Source: Terebella lapidaria
Taxonomy: Eukaryota; Annelida; Polychaeta; Terebellida; Terebellidae
Direction of reading: 5' to 3'
DNA: 64,000 nucleotides
Assembly (NCBI GenBank): GCA_949152475.1
Contig: OX424567.1
Coordinates: 24,701,402-24,765,401 of the forward strand
A model generated the notes under the pieces. The model was given only the letters and a program-made list of their open reading frames with translations, searched no databases and was not told the DNA's origin. A program made the translations under genes and the position numbers. This document shows positions 13,801 to 28,800 of the stretch, piece by piece. How positions within the stretch are numbered: the first letter of the stretch is position 1; each line of letters begins with the position of its first letter.

Positions 13801-16800
13801 TAACAAGCCAACTCTGGTGGCCAGTCCTGGGCTTTGGGGTATGAGGGTGCTACTTGAAGAAATACTCTTGTGTGTAGATGGTAACTGGCCAATTTATAGG
13901 TGTTCAAAGGCGAAGATAACCATTAATTAATGTGAAACATGTAAACGAACCCGTCTAATAGCACCCACTCGCACAAAATCAACAGAATCAACCACTATCA
14001 GACAGAAAAAAATATATTTTTGAGCCAACTCCTCGGGAGGTCTGACCAGACTCTCACCAGACCAACCTCACCAGACCATCCTCTACATTGGGATTGCTCA
14101 TCATAGTCACCATGGAGCCCTTACAGAGTGTAACATTAGCAGAAAGGTTGCATTCAATGGGTACAGGTGTTGTATTCTTCTTCAAGCCAGATATATTCTC
14201 GATAACATTCACAGCCACAATCTTCGATTTCTGTCTGTTCAAAGAATCAGTCTGCAGCAGCAACTTTCTGGAAAGAAAACACATGAAGTACATCTGCTTG
14301 GATCTGTGATCCTTAAGCATCTCCTAATTTTCAGAGCTCTATGATTCAACGATTCAACATCTTGTCATTTTTTTGTCTCATTATGTCGGTCAAAGTAGTA
14401 ACCTTGAAGTCGTCCCAAGGTTCTGCAAGGGCAGCTGGGTCTCAGTATTTGTCCTCTTACATGCGGCAGTGGATAAAATCACTGACTGCCAGAATCATGA
14501 AGAACTTTTGTTTCTCATGAGTTGATCCAGACGACCTCTGATGAAATTCAGCAAGCCTCTGCTGAGATCTCATCAATGATTATCAGCTCGAGGTTTTGAA
14601 ACCTAACCTTTGGGGGCAGTGATGAGCTCTTCGGCAAGTGGTATATACTTTTGTTCCACACCCCTTTGCATGGAAGCATGGTTCCGCCACTGATGGTAAA
14701 TGCTTCTTTGTCAGTTGCAGCCACACATCAGAGCTTTGATGATATAAAACTTTCCTTTACCAATATATTGAAAGTCCCCAGACATTTTCCATTCATTTTA
14801 TCGATGCACCACTAGCGAGTATGAATGAAGATTTTCCCTTGCATATTGTTCATGCACTGCATGAGAACTTGAGCCTGATTCTATGGGATTGCCAAGATGC
14901 TGTGCTCTACTGACAACTGAGCCCATCTTGGTGTTGGAGCTCCGAGGCAGGCCACTCAATCTGGCAGGTCTTCCAAACTGATGCCCTCGAGGTAAGCGTC
15001 ATCTAGGTTGGCTTTTGTTTCCAAGCGTCCAGCCGCCACTTGCTGGGGCAATGTGTGCCAAGGCATCTTCTGCAAGATGATTTTCTCGGATCTCTTCATG
15101 GCTACTTCAACCTCTTTGATATTATTTCCAAATAGCGCTTGCTTTTCTCTAGTAATGTTGCTGATGTTTGTCCTTTTGCCATAGTAGGAAATGCTCCCAC
15201 TCATTTAAATCCATTCAAAGTGGTTAAGATAAAGAACCATGAGATTCTGATAATGTTTCTCACTGTCCCTACAAATGTGCAAGCTTTACTGAAAGATTTC
15301 CGTCTTCAGATCTATCATTTATTCCCAGCCAACTTCGATGAAGCACATGGAACATTGGACCGGTTGTCGTTGTTATGGGTAGAATTTTCTTCAGATGGTT
15401 GATAATCTCTACCTGGTTTACTATCAACATTGAAGAGGGATACAATTTCAACCAGACAGGTCTTTGAGAATATCTATAGGAGGGCGTGCATAGTACATGT
15501 ACATGTACCTGTCTAGTACAGATATACAGTGTAGCCACGCGTAATCAATGCCTGAATCTCAGTGGCCCAGCAGTAAGAATGGAAGTGTCAGTCTGGTACT
15601 TGTCGGATCTGCAAGTATCCAAACAACATGCCGACTACAGTTTTTGAGAGGTGTGCCTGTGGCCTTGTAAATAGCCTCCATGACACTCATCTCCCTGTTG
15701 GTCAGGTATGTTTTGCCTAGTCATTGTAGCTTATCGTCTGTCTTATCCCAGCATATTGTGCTCTGCATGGTTCTTCGTGAAGGAGCGGACCATCTTCACT
15801 CTGCTTCATGTTGCAATAATATGACACAATATATCGAATGCAGGCGTATGCATCAACAACATAATGTGAGTCAAAATTAGGATTCCAGGCTTTCAAATGG
15901 TTTTGATTTGCACTGACTTACCCATCAGTCTTTGTGTTTATGTTTATGTACAACCATTTTCGTGGAGGCTATAATGTTCCAGGCTTGTTCTTCAGCAGCG
16001 TTTTTTCACTCATCTGGATCAGTGTCTGCTAGGCTGACAAGAAGGTGGACGGGATAACCTGAACCTGTGGGTCCTGGTACCCTTCTTGCATGACTTTGTA
16101 TAATTCTTGAAATGAAGCTGAACATCATTTATAATGTCATGTAACTTGCTGTATCTCGTCTAATCAACGTCCTCTGTGTTGATATATTTGGTAATAACGT
16201 CAACAACTTCCTCATCAAGTTATTTGTCCAGCTTAGGAGGATTTTATACTTAGAAAAGGCAGTGAATGTAAGTACCAATGTGAGGCCAATCTCCTCGTAG
16301 AAACTCAATTGAAACAAAGTAGTCACAGACTTTGCCAATTTGATTTGATGGTGAAGTGATCATCAATTTCAAGAGTTTTTTTACTATCTGATCAAACATT
16401 CTGGCAGCTGTTATATGGTTTTAAATGCCTAATATAATATACTTGGTATTGATATGCCTGATATAATATACTTGGGTTTGATTGCTCGGAAAAAAATTAT
16501 GCCTGGTAGTGGTACTGTTTATTTTGAAGTGCGAGTGAGTGCTAATTAACAGGTTTGTTTGCATGTGTTTTATTAATGAGTCCTTATCTTGGCTTTTGGA
16601 CAGTTGGATAGCTTTAAACTGGCCAATCACCATCTACACACAAAGTATTTCTTCAGGTAGCACTCTCATACCCCAAACCCCAGGAATGGCCACCAAAATT
16701 GTCTTCTTATTTTGAATATGTGACGGTTATTGGCGCTTATTTGCGAAATCGAGCTATCGTCTGGCAGCCATCTTGGATTCTGAGCATCTTCGAACCATCC

Positions 16801-19800
16801 AATCATGAAACTGGTTATTTATTTGGAATCCTCATACCCCAAAACCCAGGGTTAGACACCAAAATTGGCTTCCCATCTCAATTTGGCAGGAAGTTATGAG
16901 CATTCATGTAAAAATGGCGAGAATTTGGCGGCCATCTTGGATTTTTTCCATTTTCGGGACTTTTGAATCGGTATTATTAGTATTGTTATGAAGAATATAT
17001 CTCCATATAACTAATTGTCACCTTAATAGACCAAAAGCATCATGCCGGGAGGATAATTTTTTTTTTTCCTAAAATACCTAATTTTCGATGTCGGCCATTT
17101 TGAAAAAGGCCATAAAAAAGTTAGCCCGGGAGAAAATTTTACACACCCTCTGAAAAAGGTTGTCTTAGACCATTATGAAGCCATATCAATCGATAGAAAA
17201 AGTCTGTACTACATTTCCACCCTGAGTGCCATATGCTCAATATTCCTCCTGACTATATGGTGATTTTTTAATAACGAACAGTATCAAACGCTCGTTTCTA
17301 AATACTCATTTGGGGGAGTGTGACAATAACCTTGACGTCCTGTTTGGCGGTGAATTGATCCAAGTAGAACTCGATCCGGGCGGTGTCGCTGAAGGACACG
17401 GCGCCCACTTGGACCTTGTTCTCCCACATCTCCAGCTGGTTGACGGTGGAGACAATCAGCCCCAGCACCTCATGGAACCAATCCTCACGGATACTCCCTG
17501 ACCGGTCCAACAGGTACGCCAGGTCCATCTCACCAGGGCAACCTACCGTGTCGAGGGGGGATTTCTGACAGTAATCATGGTAACAAATATCTCTTTTACA
17601 TTAACCATGGTAGCAAATATTCCTCTTACAGTAACCATGGTAGGAAATATTCCTCTTACATTAACCATGTTAACACACCATCTTCTCATAGTAGATCTAA
17701 CCATGGTAACACACACCCTACCCCCAGTAACCATGGTAACACACACCATGGTAACTCATACTACCATGGTAGCACATGCACCCCTATCACTGAATACCTA
17801 TCAGTAACCATGGTAACACCTAAGCCTTTCACAGTTAAAGACACTCAGTAACCATGGTAACACATATCCCTATCGCTTAGCATCTATCAGTGACCACGAT
17901 AACACGTACCCCTCTCACAGAAGATGCCAGAGAACTGCGAGGGACACGTGCAGAAGAAGCCGTGGATGACGTCATGACACACACCGCCGTTCTGACAAGG
18001 GTTAGAGGCACACTCGTCCACTTCTGGGGAGCAGGGAGGTGGATGGAGGAGATTATGTGGGTGTGTGGGTGTGGGTGTAACTTGCGAATATTGCCTCGTA
18101 TAATTTCGATGGGAATGCAAATTGGTTTACAATGTAAGCCGGGCAACTGACCATTGCATATCGCACCCCTCAAAACGTCCACCACATCAGTTGACAGTCC
18201 GTCGAAATCTCTGACATGTATAAAGTTATCATCCTCTGGGTAGCTGGCTATTGCTCGTAGTTCTCCATCTTGTGCCCTGGGCCCGACCCCCACAGCCAGG
18301 ATCTGGATCCCTAGGCCCCTAGCAACCACTGCCTCGAGCCACGTGGCCGTGCGGTTGTTAGAGAGGCCGTCCGTCACCACCACGGCGATATTGGGCACGC
18401 CCAGCTGGTCACCTGGTCAGGTCAAAGACAGGGGTGGATTATAAAAAGTTTGGTACTGGATAATTCTTATCAGAAAATATATCGTTAATACCAACATATT
18501 CATAAATTTGTAATTGTAATGTCGTGCGGTGTACCTGCGGGTTGTGTGAATATGTGCGTGTAGACGTAGTTGATGGCGGCTGCGGTGTCTGTAGACCCGC
18601 CCGTGTAGTGGACCGCAGACACTGCGTCCAGGACTAACCCGGTGTCCGTATATGTATTCAGATTAAACTGCAACTGTTACATGCAGGGTCGGCATAGAAA
18701 CGGCAGCTTATATCTTTCTTTTTATATATATATATAAACACGAAATCATTTAAATGTGAATGCATTGTCTATAACACGTTATCATCCCCACATTTGAGTG
18801 GAAGATCTCGTCCAGACAGACATCGTTTTCCACACTCGATGCAAATACAGTAATGTAGATCTACTTCAAAAGAAAATCATAATTCTAAAAATGAACCAAA
18901 TGACGTTATTTTCTGTGGAATAAAAAATACCGAAGAAGTAGGCAGTCAAGATTTCACACTGCATTTGATTCAAAGCGGAATCCAATACCGGTACTAATGT
19001 GACCTGTGGACATTACCTGCACGTCTGTAGCGTATGTCACCATGGCAACCCTAGACCCGCGGCCCACGGGTAGCTCTCTCGCGAGCTCGGCAGTAAAACT
19101 CAGCATTTTCCGGAAGTTCGGGAGCCCAACACTTCCCGAAGCGTCTACCACGAATACGACATCGGCACGTGACCGGCAGGCTGGCGGGTGGAGGGAGGGG
19201 GAGGGGGGGGGGGGTACCCAATATTATATAATTTATTTGAATTATCAGTATGTGTTGTAGTTTTTATTTCATCAGATTAAAGCTGCTGCCTTCGAATGTA
19301 TGCAATATTTTTTTTCAAAACCAATTTTTTGTTAAACACATGTAATGCAATATAAGAAAAGGTGTGCTCAATGATTTTGACGATTACAGTCCGTCCGAGT
19401 TGTCTTTTCATCCGTTTTAGTGCCAATTTTGTACCGGTTTTGTAAATAAACAAACGAAGTGTATCCATCAAACCCGAATGTAAACAAATGCCCAAATCGC
19501 GCTTAAAAGTCCACATCAAGTACATTTTCTAGTTCGTATGCGAATATATAGTGTAGTTATGAGAAAATAATCAGTGATATACCATGATGTGCGTGGAATT
19601 GTCAGTCTATCTCGCACTTCTATGCTTTAGGGGCCGGTCATTATTTATCGGGTGGGGGGGTTGGATGGATTTTCCGAGAAATGAGTTTTCAAAGTTTGAC
19701 CCCCCCACCGATATTGAAAAACAATGTATGACCCCCCCACCAAGATCAAAAATAAAAGTGTGACCCCCCCCAATCCCCAAGTACATATACAAGGCCATAA

Positions 19801-22800
19801 TACGCAATTGATGACAATTATAAGGAACCAGTATGATATCTAAATGCTATTTTTACACTTCATTCACATCTCTATCAAAACATTTGTGACTTTTGTCGCA
19901 ATTTCTTTTTCTTATAACGTAAGTGGATATTATGAATTTGTGCCATTACAACTGATTTAGTTATTATTTGTGGGCATATTATATCGGTATGGTAATGACA
20001 GCCTCCGAGTGAACTCGGAAAAATTATGACTCTTCCACATATCATTGATGAATCAGGCCATCCTGGACTGGTACTTTCCCGACCTTGAATCAAATCTGTG
20101 TTGGCTCCATGATAGTTCATGCTCCGAACGTGGGTAATTATCCCACGTTCGGAGCATGAACTAGCTCCATGATGGGTCCGTGATGATCCGCGATTGTCTA
20201 GCAATGTCCTGGCCACCAAGAAAGTCAGGTAAATCAGATTCACTATATCGTCATCCGGGACGATCCAGGACTATTTTGCAATCCTGGATGGAAATGTTCA
20301 TATTTTGTTCATGGTGGTCCAGGACAGTCCTGAGCTCATCGAGGATTATCCTCAGTGGCCTAGGTTCCTGAGTTGGCAACGTGTTGAGTGGAAAATCGGT
20401 CTGTGATTTTGACATGCTGGTTCGGGGTCATTGGATGTTATGGCATGTTGGTCAGCATGGTATGGGCCGGGTGATCCATTGTTAGTCTGTGACAGTGCCC
20501 TGCATGTTGATCATCCTGACTGGCACCCTATTCAGCTTCAGTGCTGCTGTGTTCTACGAAAGGTCCATAGTTGATCTGTGGTGACAGTGTTTCAGTCTGT
20601 GGGTGATGAGCGGTTGTCGATTCACGACATCTCCTGATTTTGGGTGTTCCTGGATGGTCCTTTCTAGGATCAAATTTTGGCGGAACTATAGTTTCACTGA
20701 TAATGTGACAAAAGGATGGTTTCCAAATGCTGTATACTCCAGTGAACCATCAGTCCAGGTTGAGTGGATTGTTTTCACCCAATTCACTATTTCAATATAA
20801 AATTTTCCTGAAATTAACTAAAATTCGAACTCCGACCCCCCCAGTTCCATTGAAAATAAAAGTATGACCCCCCCAATAATGTTGAAAATGAAAGTGTGAC
20901 CCCCCCAGTTTTTACCCAACCCCCCCCCCCACCTGATAAATAATGACCGGCCCCTTACATGTATTTACATCTGCGTGTGATGGATACAGTTCCTGTATTT
21001 ACACGAGAACCACCTGTTCAAACGAGCGAAATTTCCCTGAGGACTGGCTATTTTCATTATATTTGATGTGAGTATGTTTCATTCAGTTAGTTTAGCATGT
21101 TTAATATGAAATATAGTTTTCAAAAATATTGACCCGGGTTCGAAGGCAGCTGCTTTAAACTTCTCTAGCTGGGTAAAATTATGAGTGCTGGTCATTGCAA
21201 AAGATGCAAAAAGCAAGATTGATGGCAATGCAATGGCTGGCGATATTTGAATTGATAGGCTAACTGTTCAAATATTTCAACACCAAAGTTATGTTTTCAG
21301 AATTTTTTTTCCCCTTTTTTTACTTTGTTACTTTGTAATGAAAGACAGTTTTACTGTAATCAAAGTTGCCCTAGAAGTTAGGTTGAGGCATACCGTACTG
21401 GCAGTTGAGCCCGCCATAATTAGCCGGACACACACAGTGGTAAATCAGATTCACTATATCGTCATCCGGGACGATCCAGGACTATTTTGCAATCCTGGAT
21501 GGAAATGTTCATATTTTGTTCATGGTGGTCCAGGACAGTCCTGAGCTCATCGAGGATTATCCTCAGTGGCCTAGGTTCCTGAGTTGGCAACGTGTTGAGT
21601 GGAAAATCGGTCTGTGATTTTGACATGCTGGTTCGGGGTCATTGGATGTTATGGCATGTTGGTCAGCATGGTATGGGCCGGGTGATCCATTGTTAGTCTG
21701 TGACAGTGCCCTGCATGTTGATCATCCTGACTGGCACCCTATTCAGCTTCAGTGCTGCTGTGTTCTACGAAAGGTCCATAGTTGATCTGTGGTGACAGTG
21801 TTTCAGTCTGTGGGTGATGAGCGGTTGTCGATTCACGACATCTCCTGATTTTGGGTGTTCCTGGATGGTCCTTTCTAGGATCAAATTTTGGCGGAACTAT
21901 AGTTTCACTGATAATGTGACAAAAGGATGGTTTCCAAATGCTGTATACTCCAGTGAACCATCAGTCCAGGTTGAGTGGATTGTTTTCACCCAATTCACTA
22001 TTTCAATATAAAATTTTCCTGAAATTAACTAAAATTCGAACTCCGACCCCCCCAGTTCCATTGAAAATAAAAGTATGACCCCCCCAATAATGTTGAAAAT
22101 GAAAGTGTGACCCCCCCAGTTTTTACCCAACCCCCCCCCCCCCACCTGATAAATAATGACCGGCCCCTTACATGTATTTACATCTGCGTGTGATGGATAC
22201 AGTTCCTGTATTTACACGAGAACCACCTGTTCAAACGAGCGAAATTTCCCTGAGGACTGGCTATTTTCATTACATTTGATGTGAGTATGTTTCATTCAGT
22301 TAGTTTAGCATGTTTAATATGAAATATAGTTTTCAAAAATATTGACCCGGGTTCGAAGGCAGCTGCTTTAAACTTCTCTAGCTGGGTAAAATTATGAGTG
22401 CTGGTCATTGCAAAAGATGCAAAAAGCAAGATTGATGGCAATGCAATGGCTGGCGATATTTGAATTGATAGGCTAACTGTTCAAATATTTCAACACCAAA
22501 GTTATGTTTTCAGAATTTTTTTTCCCCTTTTTTTACTTTGTTACTTTGTAATGAAAGACAGTTTTACTGTAATCAAAGTTGCCCTAGAAGTTAGGTTGAG
22601 GCATACCGTACTGGCAGTTGAGCCCGCCATAATTAGCCGGACACACACAGTGGTAGCGTCTGAGGACGTCTCTACAGACGGCGCCATTACCACATGGGCT
22701 ACTGGAACACTCATTGATATCTGTAAAAGTCCCATCAAATATTGAGACTTTCACTCAATGCATGCTGTAAAACACCACTGCAGATATTGGGAGAAAATAC

Positions 22801-25800
22801 TTTGACATCAGCCCATATATGCTTTTGTTTTCAGAAGTGTCGGAGAGACTTTTGGTACACGAATATAAATTTACTTTGGTAAATTAAAAAAAAACGTATT
22901 TAATTGAAATATCCACGTGGTAGAATTCTTTTATTTCTTGACCATGTTCACCGACTGAACACATACTGTTACAGACGAGATCCGTGAGGTTGCCCAGGAA
23001 GGCCGGGGTGGCGAGGTCCACGAAGTCCCTCACGGCCCAGTAGTGTACGCCGTGAGGGTAGCTTGCTACGTTCTGGAGCTCCGTCACGTCCGTCCAGTCA
23101 CCGATACCCACCGTTATGATCGTCATGTCGCGCTTGGCACGCAGGGCGCTCGCGATCGTATCCGTCTTGTTGTTGGAGCCACCGTCTTATGTTATGATGA
23201 GTAAAGTGTGAATAAAATGGAAAATTTAAACGATCATTTTGCGAAATACACATAGAACAAACATGTTACGTTTAGGTCCTATTCATGTAGATGTTTCTAT
23301 AACTTAGGCCAACATAGAAGCCGTTGAAAAAAATGATAGGTGCCATGTGTGTTCAGGAAATGTTCTAATATGGAGTATCTTATTCTATCCGTGCGAGTAG
23401 CTTTGCCAATATAATCTAGGCTCCGATTTTGGGTCCGGTATTGTTTTGCATATAGATCTACTATGGGTCGATCTTCGTTAATTGTTGGTGATGGTTCTTC
23501 AAATGCTGATTGTGGCCAAGTTCTCAAATATATCCACTTTAACCTAGAGCTCGATGACCAGCTCATGGCAACATTCTTCAATTATCGGTTTGCCTGTGAG
23601 CACGATGGCCACTTTTCTCAATTCTCGAAGCACCATGGCCACGTTCCTGAATTCCTGGCTTTACCTGTGAGTACAATGGCCACGTTCCTGACGTTGCTTC
23701 GGTCCCCTCCCCGTGGAGTGAAGACGTCACTGACAGCCAGATCCAGGGCTGCCGCTAGGTTTGTTGTTCCTCTGTAGTGGGGCGGGTGGGTGTTACAGCC
23801 AGATACACCGCTATAATGGGGGGGGGGGGGGGGGGGTCGAAAAAACAATTAAAATGATCTAATGGATGTATTAGAATTTTATAGTCCAACCACATCAAGA
23901 AAAAAAGGGAGGAGCAATGTAACGCTAAGCAAACAAACTTTCATGGGACTTCATGACATGTGACACTTATAACATATTAGGCGGAGCTAGAGGGTGCCTT
24001 GAGCCCCGTCCCCTTCAATAACCGGGTTATCATAGAAAATTGTGTGAAATTCATACTCAAGAGAAACCAAAAAAGCTGCTATAAGACATGAAAAAAGCTT
24101 TTGGGGTCCTTGAGCGGGCCCCAGAATCTCGGCCTGGTTTCTGGGCCTTTCTTTCTGGTTTTTCGCCTCCACCCCTCCCCCAATTTACCGAGAGCACAAT
24201 AGAACAAGATTTTGATATCACCCTCCGCCAAATTCCTGGATCCGCCCCTGTGTAATAATTAATGGTCCATGAAAGGGACTTTCTCGTAGAAGAAACAAAA
24301 CAGGAGCACTGCCTACTTTCTGTTTATGCAGTTCAGGTTGAACTCGACAGTAGCTGTAGAGCTGAAGCCGATGAGAGCGACCCTCATATAGTCTGCAGTG
24401 ACGTCGAGCCGGGAGATCAGACCGTCTACAGCCCCTGTCATCATGTCATAGTGGTCCTCACTGATACTGCCAGACGTGTCCATGATGAACAAGATATCCG
24501 CGCTCTGGGCACAACCTGCGTGGAAGTCTTCTGAAGTGAGCGATCATATTTCGCACATTATCCCAGAATTTATTTGAGGTTCTCTTGGGGTGAGTATTTT
24601 GGAATATGTATATTATGTGCCAATTTATACCTAGTATTATGCCGACGACATGTCGAGGTCATCAGACTTACTGGGGAGTGGAACAGGATCATGGGAGGTC
24701 AGCAGGGATCCCACACTCGGACTTGCTGGAGGGACAGGAGTCCGGCTTTGTGGTCCTTGGGTGCTGGCCGGGGTTACCGGCGCCCCAGCTGTGGGGACGG
24801 GGTCGTTCCCTATCGTGTAGAAGCCCGGAGGGGAGACCGCTATGCAAGCCTCCCGGAACAGGACCTCGAGGGCACTTTTGAGCTGGGCGAAGTCTTGTAC
24901 GATGTAGTAGTAGGTGTTGTTGCAGGCCCAACGCTGCAGGGTCTCGTTCCTAGGCAATCGAGCCCCATCCACACTATTCCCGGTCACCCCCAGCACGAAC
25001 ATACAGATAGGATTCTTTGTGCTTGTTGCGTTCACTTTCTGCCATTGAACAACATATTTATCGGTATTGGTATTTCGACTCCCATATATACGATATGGTA
25101 TAACAACGCAAATATCCGTAAAGCGATTAGCCGAAAGAATTCTGTTGTCGAAATGGTTTTCATATCTCCGGATGGCCATTTTTCGAAAGTATATAATAAC
25201 TAGACGCTTCCGGTCGCCTACGACCGCTTGGGTGTATCCCCCGTAGCCCTATCATCTCTGTTGCCCCAAATATATCACTGTCAAGTGTGAAAAACTAGAG
25301 CAAGGGCTAAAAAAGATTACCAGAGAAATGTTAAATCTCAAGTCACAACTGTTTTCTTTTCCCCACCAAAATTGCTGCACTGAATTTTCGAGGTTACTGA
25401 AGGTCGAATTCAAAATCACCACTGAAATCTTTATATGAATTTGATAAAATAACGAAAATACAGATAGATCAATCTTTTCACCTTTTTATATTTCAACTCA
25501 GAATATTTTACAAACTTGGTTCCAAGTTGAAATTCAAAGTAAAATTTGACCAAAATGCATTTCAAGATGACGAAATTGGAGCCAGATTGAACTTCTCACC
25601 ACAAGTTATATTTCGACTCATAATACATGTATGTGCCAAACATGCTTTCAAGTTGAAATTCAAAGTAAAAGTTAATCAAAACTGCATTTCAAGATGACAA
25701 AATTGGAGCCAGATCAAACTTTTCGTCATGAGTTATATTTTAACTCATAATACCTGCCCAACTTGATTTCAAGTTGAAATTCAAACTAAAAGTTAACCAA

Positions 25801-28800
25801 AACTGCATTTCAAGATGACGAAATTGGAGCCAGAGCAAACTTTTCGCCATGAGTTATATTTCAACTCATAATATGTGCCAAACTTGGTATTAAGTTGAAA
25901 TTCAATGTAAAAGTTGACCAAAACTGCATTTCAAGATGACAAAATTGGAGCCAGATAGAACTTTTCGTCATAAGTTATATTTTAACTCATAATATGTGCC
26001 AAACTTGGTTTCAAGTTGAAATTCAAGCTAAAAGTTTACCAAAACTACATTTCAAGATGAAGAAATTGGAGCCAGATCGAACTTTTCATCATAAGTTATA
26101 TTTTAACTCATAATATGTGCCAAACTTGGTTTCAAGTTGAAATTCAAACTAAAAATTGACCAAAACTGCATTTCAAGATGACGAAAATGGAGCCAGATCG
26201 AACTTTTCACCATAAGTTATATTTCGACTTATAATATGTGCCAAACATGCTTTCAAGTTGAAATTCAAGGTAAAAGTTGACCAAAACTGCATTTCAAGAT
26301 GACGAAATTGGAGCCAGATCGAATTTTTCACCATAAGTTATATTTTAACTCATAATTTGTGCCAAATATGGTCTCAAGTCGAAATTCAAAGTAAAAATAA
26401 TTCAAAGTTGATCAATGTTTTCATAAAAAGCTATTGTGATCAATAATAGACTTAACTAGCAAAAAAATAATGTTGACTTATTTGGTCACAGCCACAAAAT
26501 CTCTACTGGACAAAGCCTTCACCTTGTTGAGCCCAATAATAAATATTTCTTGTCTTAACTATATTCATTGTGGTCAATAATAGACTTAACATGTAAAAAT
26601 AAAGTTAACTTATTCGGTTACACCCAGAAATTTCTACCGGACAAAACCTTAACCTTGTTGAGCTCAATAATAATTGTTTCTCATCTTAAATATTTTATTG
26701 AGGTCAATAATAGACTTAACTAGCAAAAAAAATGTTAACTTATTTGGTTACAGACATAAAATGTCTACTGGACAGAATCTTTACCTTGTTGAGCCCAATA
26801 AAAAATATTTCTTGTCTTAACTATTTTTATTGTGGTCAATAATAGACTAAACTAGTAAAAATAATGTTAACTTATTCAGTACACCCAAGAAATCTGTACT
26901 GGATCTACTTTCACCTTGTTGAGCTTAATAATAAATAATAATGGTCAATAATAGACTTAACTATTTTTATTGTGGTCAATAATAGACTTAACTAGTGAAA
27001 ATAATGTTAACTTATTCGGTTACACCAATGAAATTTGTACTGGACAAAACATTTACCTTGTTGAGGTTAATAATAAATATTTCTTGTCTTAACTATTTTT
27101 ATTTTGGTATTCAATAATAGACTTAACTATTAAAAATAATGGTAACTTATTCAGTTACACCCATGAAATCTGTACTGGACAAAACCTTCACCTTGTTGAG
27201 CTTAATAATAAACGTTTCTCGTCTTAACTATTTTTATTGTGGACAATAATAGACGTAACTAGTAAAACTAATGTTAACTTATTCAGTAATATTGTCCTGT
27301 TTTCACTGAAAACTTCAGTTCTCCATTCTGAACAAAAGAACAGTGTCATTACCTTCCATTGTACAGGCTATTGGAATGATCGTACATGTCAAAATGGATA
27401 TTTCAAAATTCTGTAATAAGTTAGGCTGTTAACATATTAATATTTATATAATCATTCTAAAAAACGATTGGTTTCGTGTGACAGCCCTTCCCAACAACAC
27501 TTCCAAATATTATCCAGATTCGTCAAAAATTGCCATCTGTAGAGCGTTCACAAGCCATGTGTCTCAAACAGGCTGTTTTCAATGCAAAATGTGTCCCCAA
27601 ATGACCAATTCAGTTGCCACGGCAACCAAAATCGATTGGTGTCTGGACCTTACCATAATATATGTGCCTGCAAAAAATAAGGGTGATCGGGTGAGAATTG
27701 CGGCCTGTAGCGCGTTCACAAGCCATGTGTCTCAAACAGGCTGTTTTCAATGCAAAATATGTCCCCAAACGACCAATTTAGTTGCCACGGCAACCAAAAT
27801 CGATTGGTGTCGGGATCTTACCATTATATATGTGCCTGCAAAAAATAATGGTGATCGGGTGAGAATTGCGGCCTGTAGTGCGTTCACAAGAAAATCTCTG
27901 CGGACGCGGACGACGAAGCCAAATCCATAGTATCCGCCGAACTTTGTTCGGGGGATACAATTATTGAAATAGCAAGCACGAATCATCAATTTTAAATTTT
28001 CTCATCATTTATTTTTAATGATCAACTGCATGGATATCATGGCAACAGCACCTGTATTTCTTCCTCTATGAGATGTTCGTTGAAGGTAGGGTACCCGTCC
28101 GTGATGAGCACGGCGAAGTTCTTGACGTCAGGTCTGTCATAGGTCGAGTTGAACACCCGGGTCCGCATCAGGTTCACGCCCTTGTACGTGTTGGTGTTAC
28201 CCCCAGGGTAAGGTATGGATAGGATAGCCGCCGTCACGTCAGCTTCGTTGTCGTATCTACGGGACGGCATATTCCTTAGTAACTCACTATGAGCCTTCAA
28301 TTACATTAAAATTTTTTCCCCAGGTGTTTCAACAAAATTATTGGGAAAGATCCTAACATTCTTACTTTTTTAAATATGAAAATTGACATTTTTCATTGAA
28401 AATTCTTCGGAAAATACTGTAATTTCTTTCGAATTCAAATGATTTAATTTTTATCAACCATATTAAACGCAAAACAAAATTGTTTCCCCAATCACAAAGT
28501 TTTATCCAAACCACCCTTCGATCACGAAAGACTCACTCGTTCAAGTTCCACAGGATCTTGCCCTCATTTGCGAAGGTTACCATGGCTACGTGTGTGACGT
28601 CGGGTCCGACGGTGATGAACTCACGGACTATATCGGCCATGATGTTCCGGATCTGAATCCAGTTATCACAGCCGGACCCGTCCCGATAGCGCGGAGTCTG
28701 GTGGTCACAGATACTGCCGGAACCGTCAACCACGTACACGAAATCGTGGGGCGTCGTGCACGTAAAAGCTGGCCCGCGGGTGGGGGCGGGGTGAGAAAAA

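Noticed and set aside
17877-18120. Minus-strand ORF continuing past 18152 into [10 protein letters not shown] and beyond
   Set aside because: The exon ends at a good donor (18151/18150 on the minus strand); the extra residues are intron.
24574-25203. 209-codon plus-strand ORF
   Set aside because: Antisense shadow of the VWA1/linker exon (24672-25038, minus), whose splice phases and domain content are clear.
25440-26400. CRISPR-like array of regular repeats
   Set aside because: Eukaryotic context, units are ~121 bp without unique spacers, and copies diverge gradually as in satellites.
27478-27930. 150-codon ORF with internal repeats
   Set aside because: Read-through of a two-copy 179-bp tandem repeat inside the satellite block.
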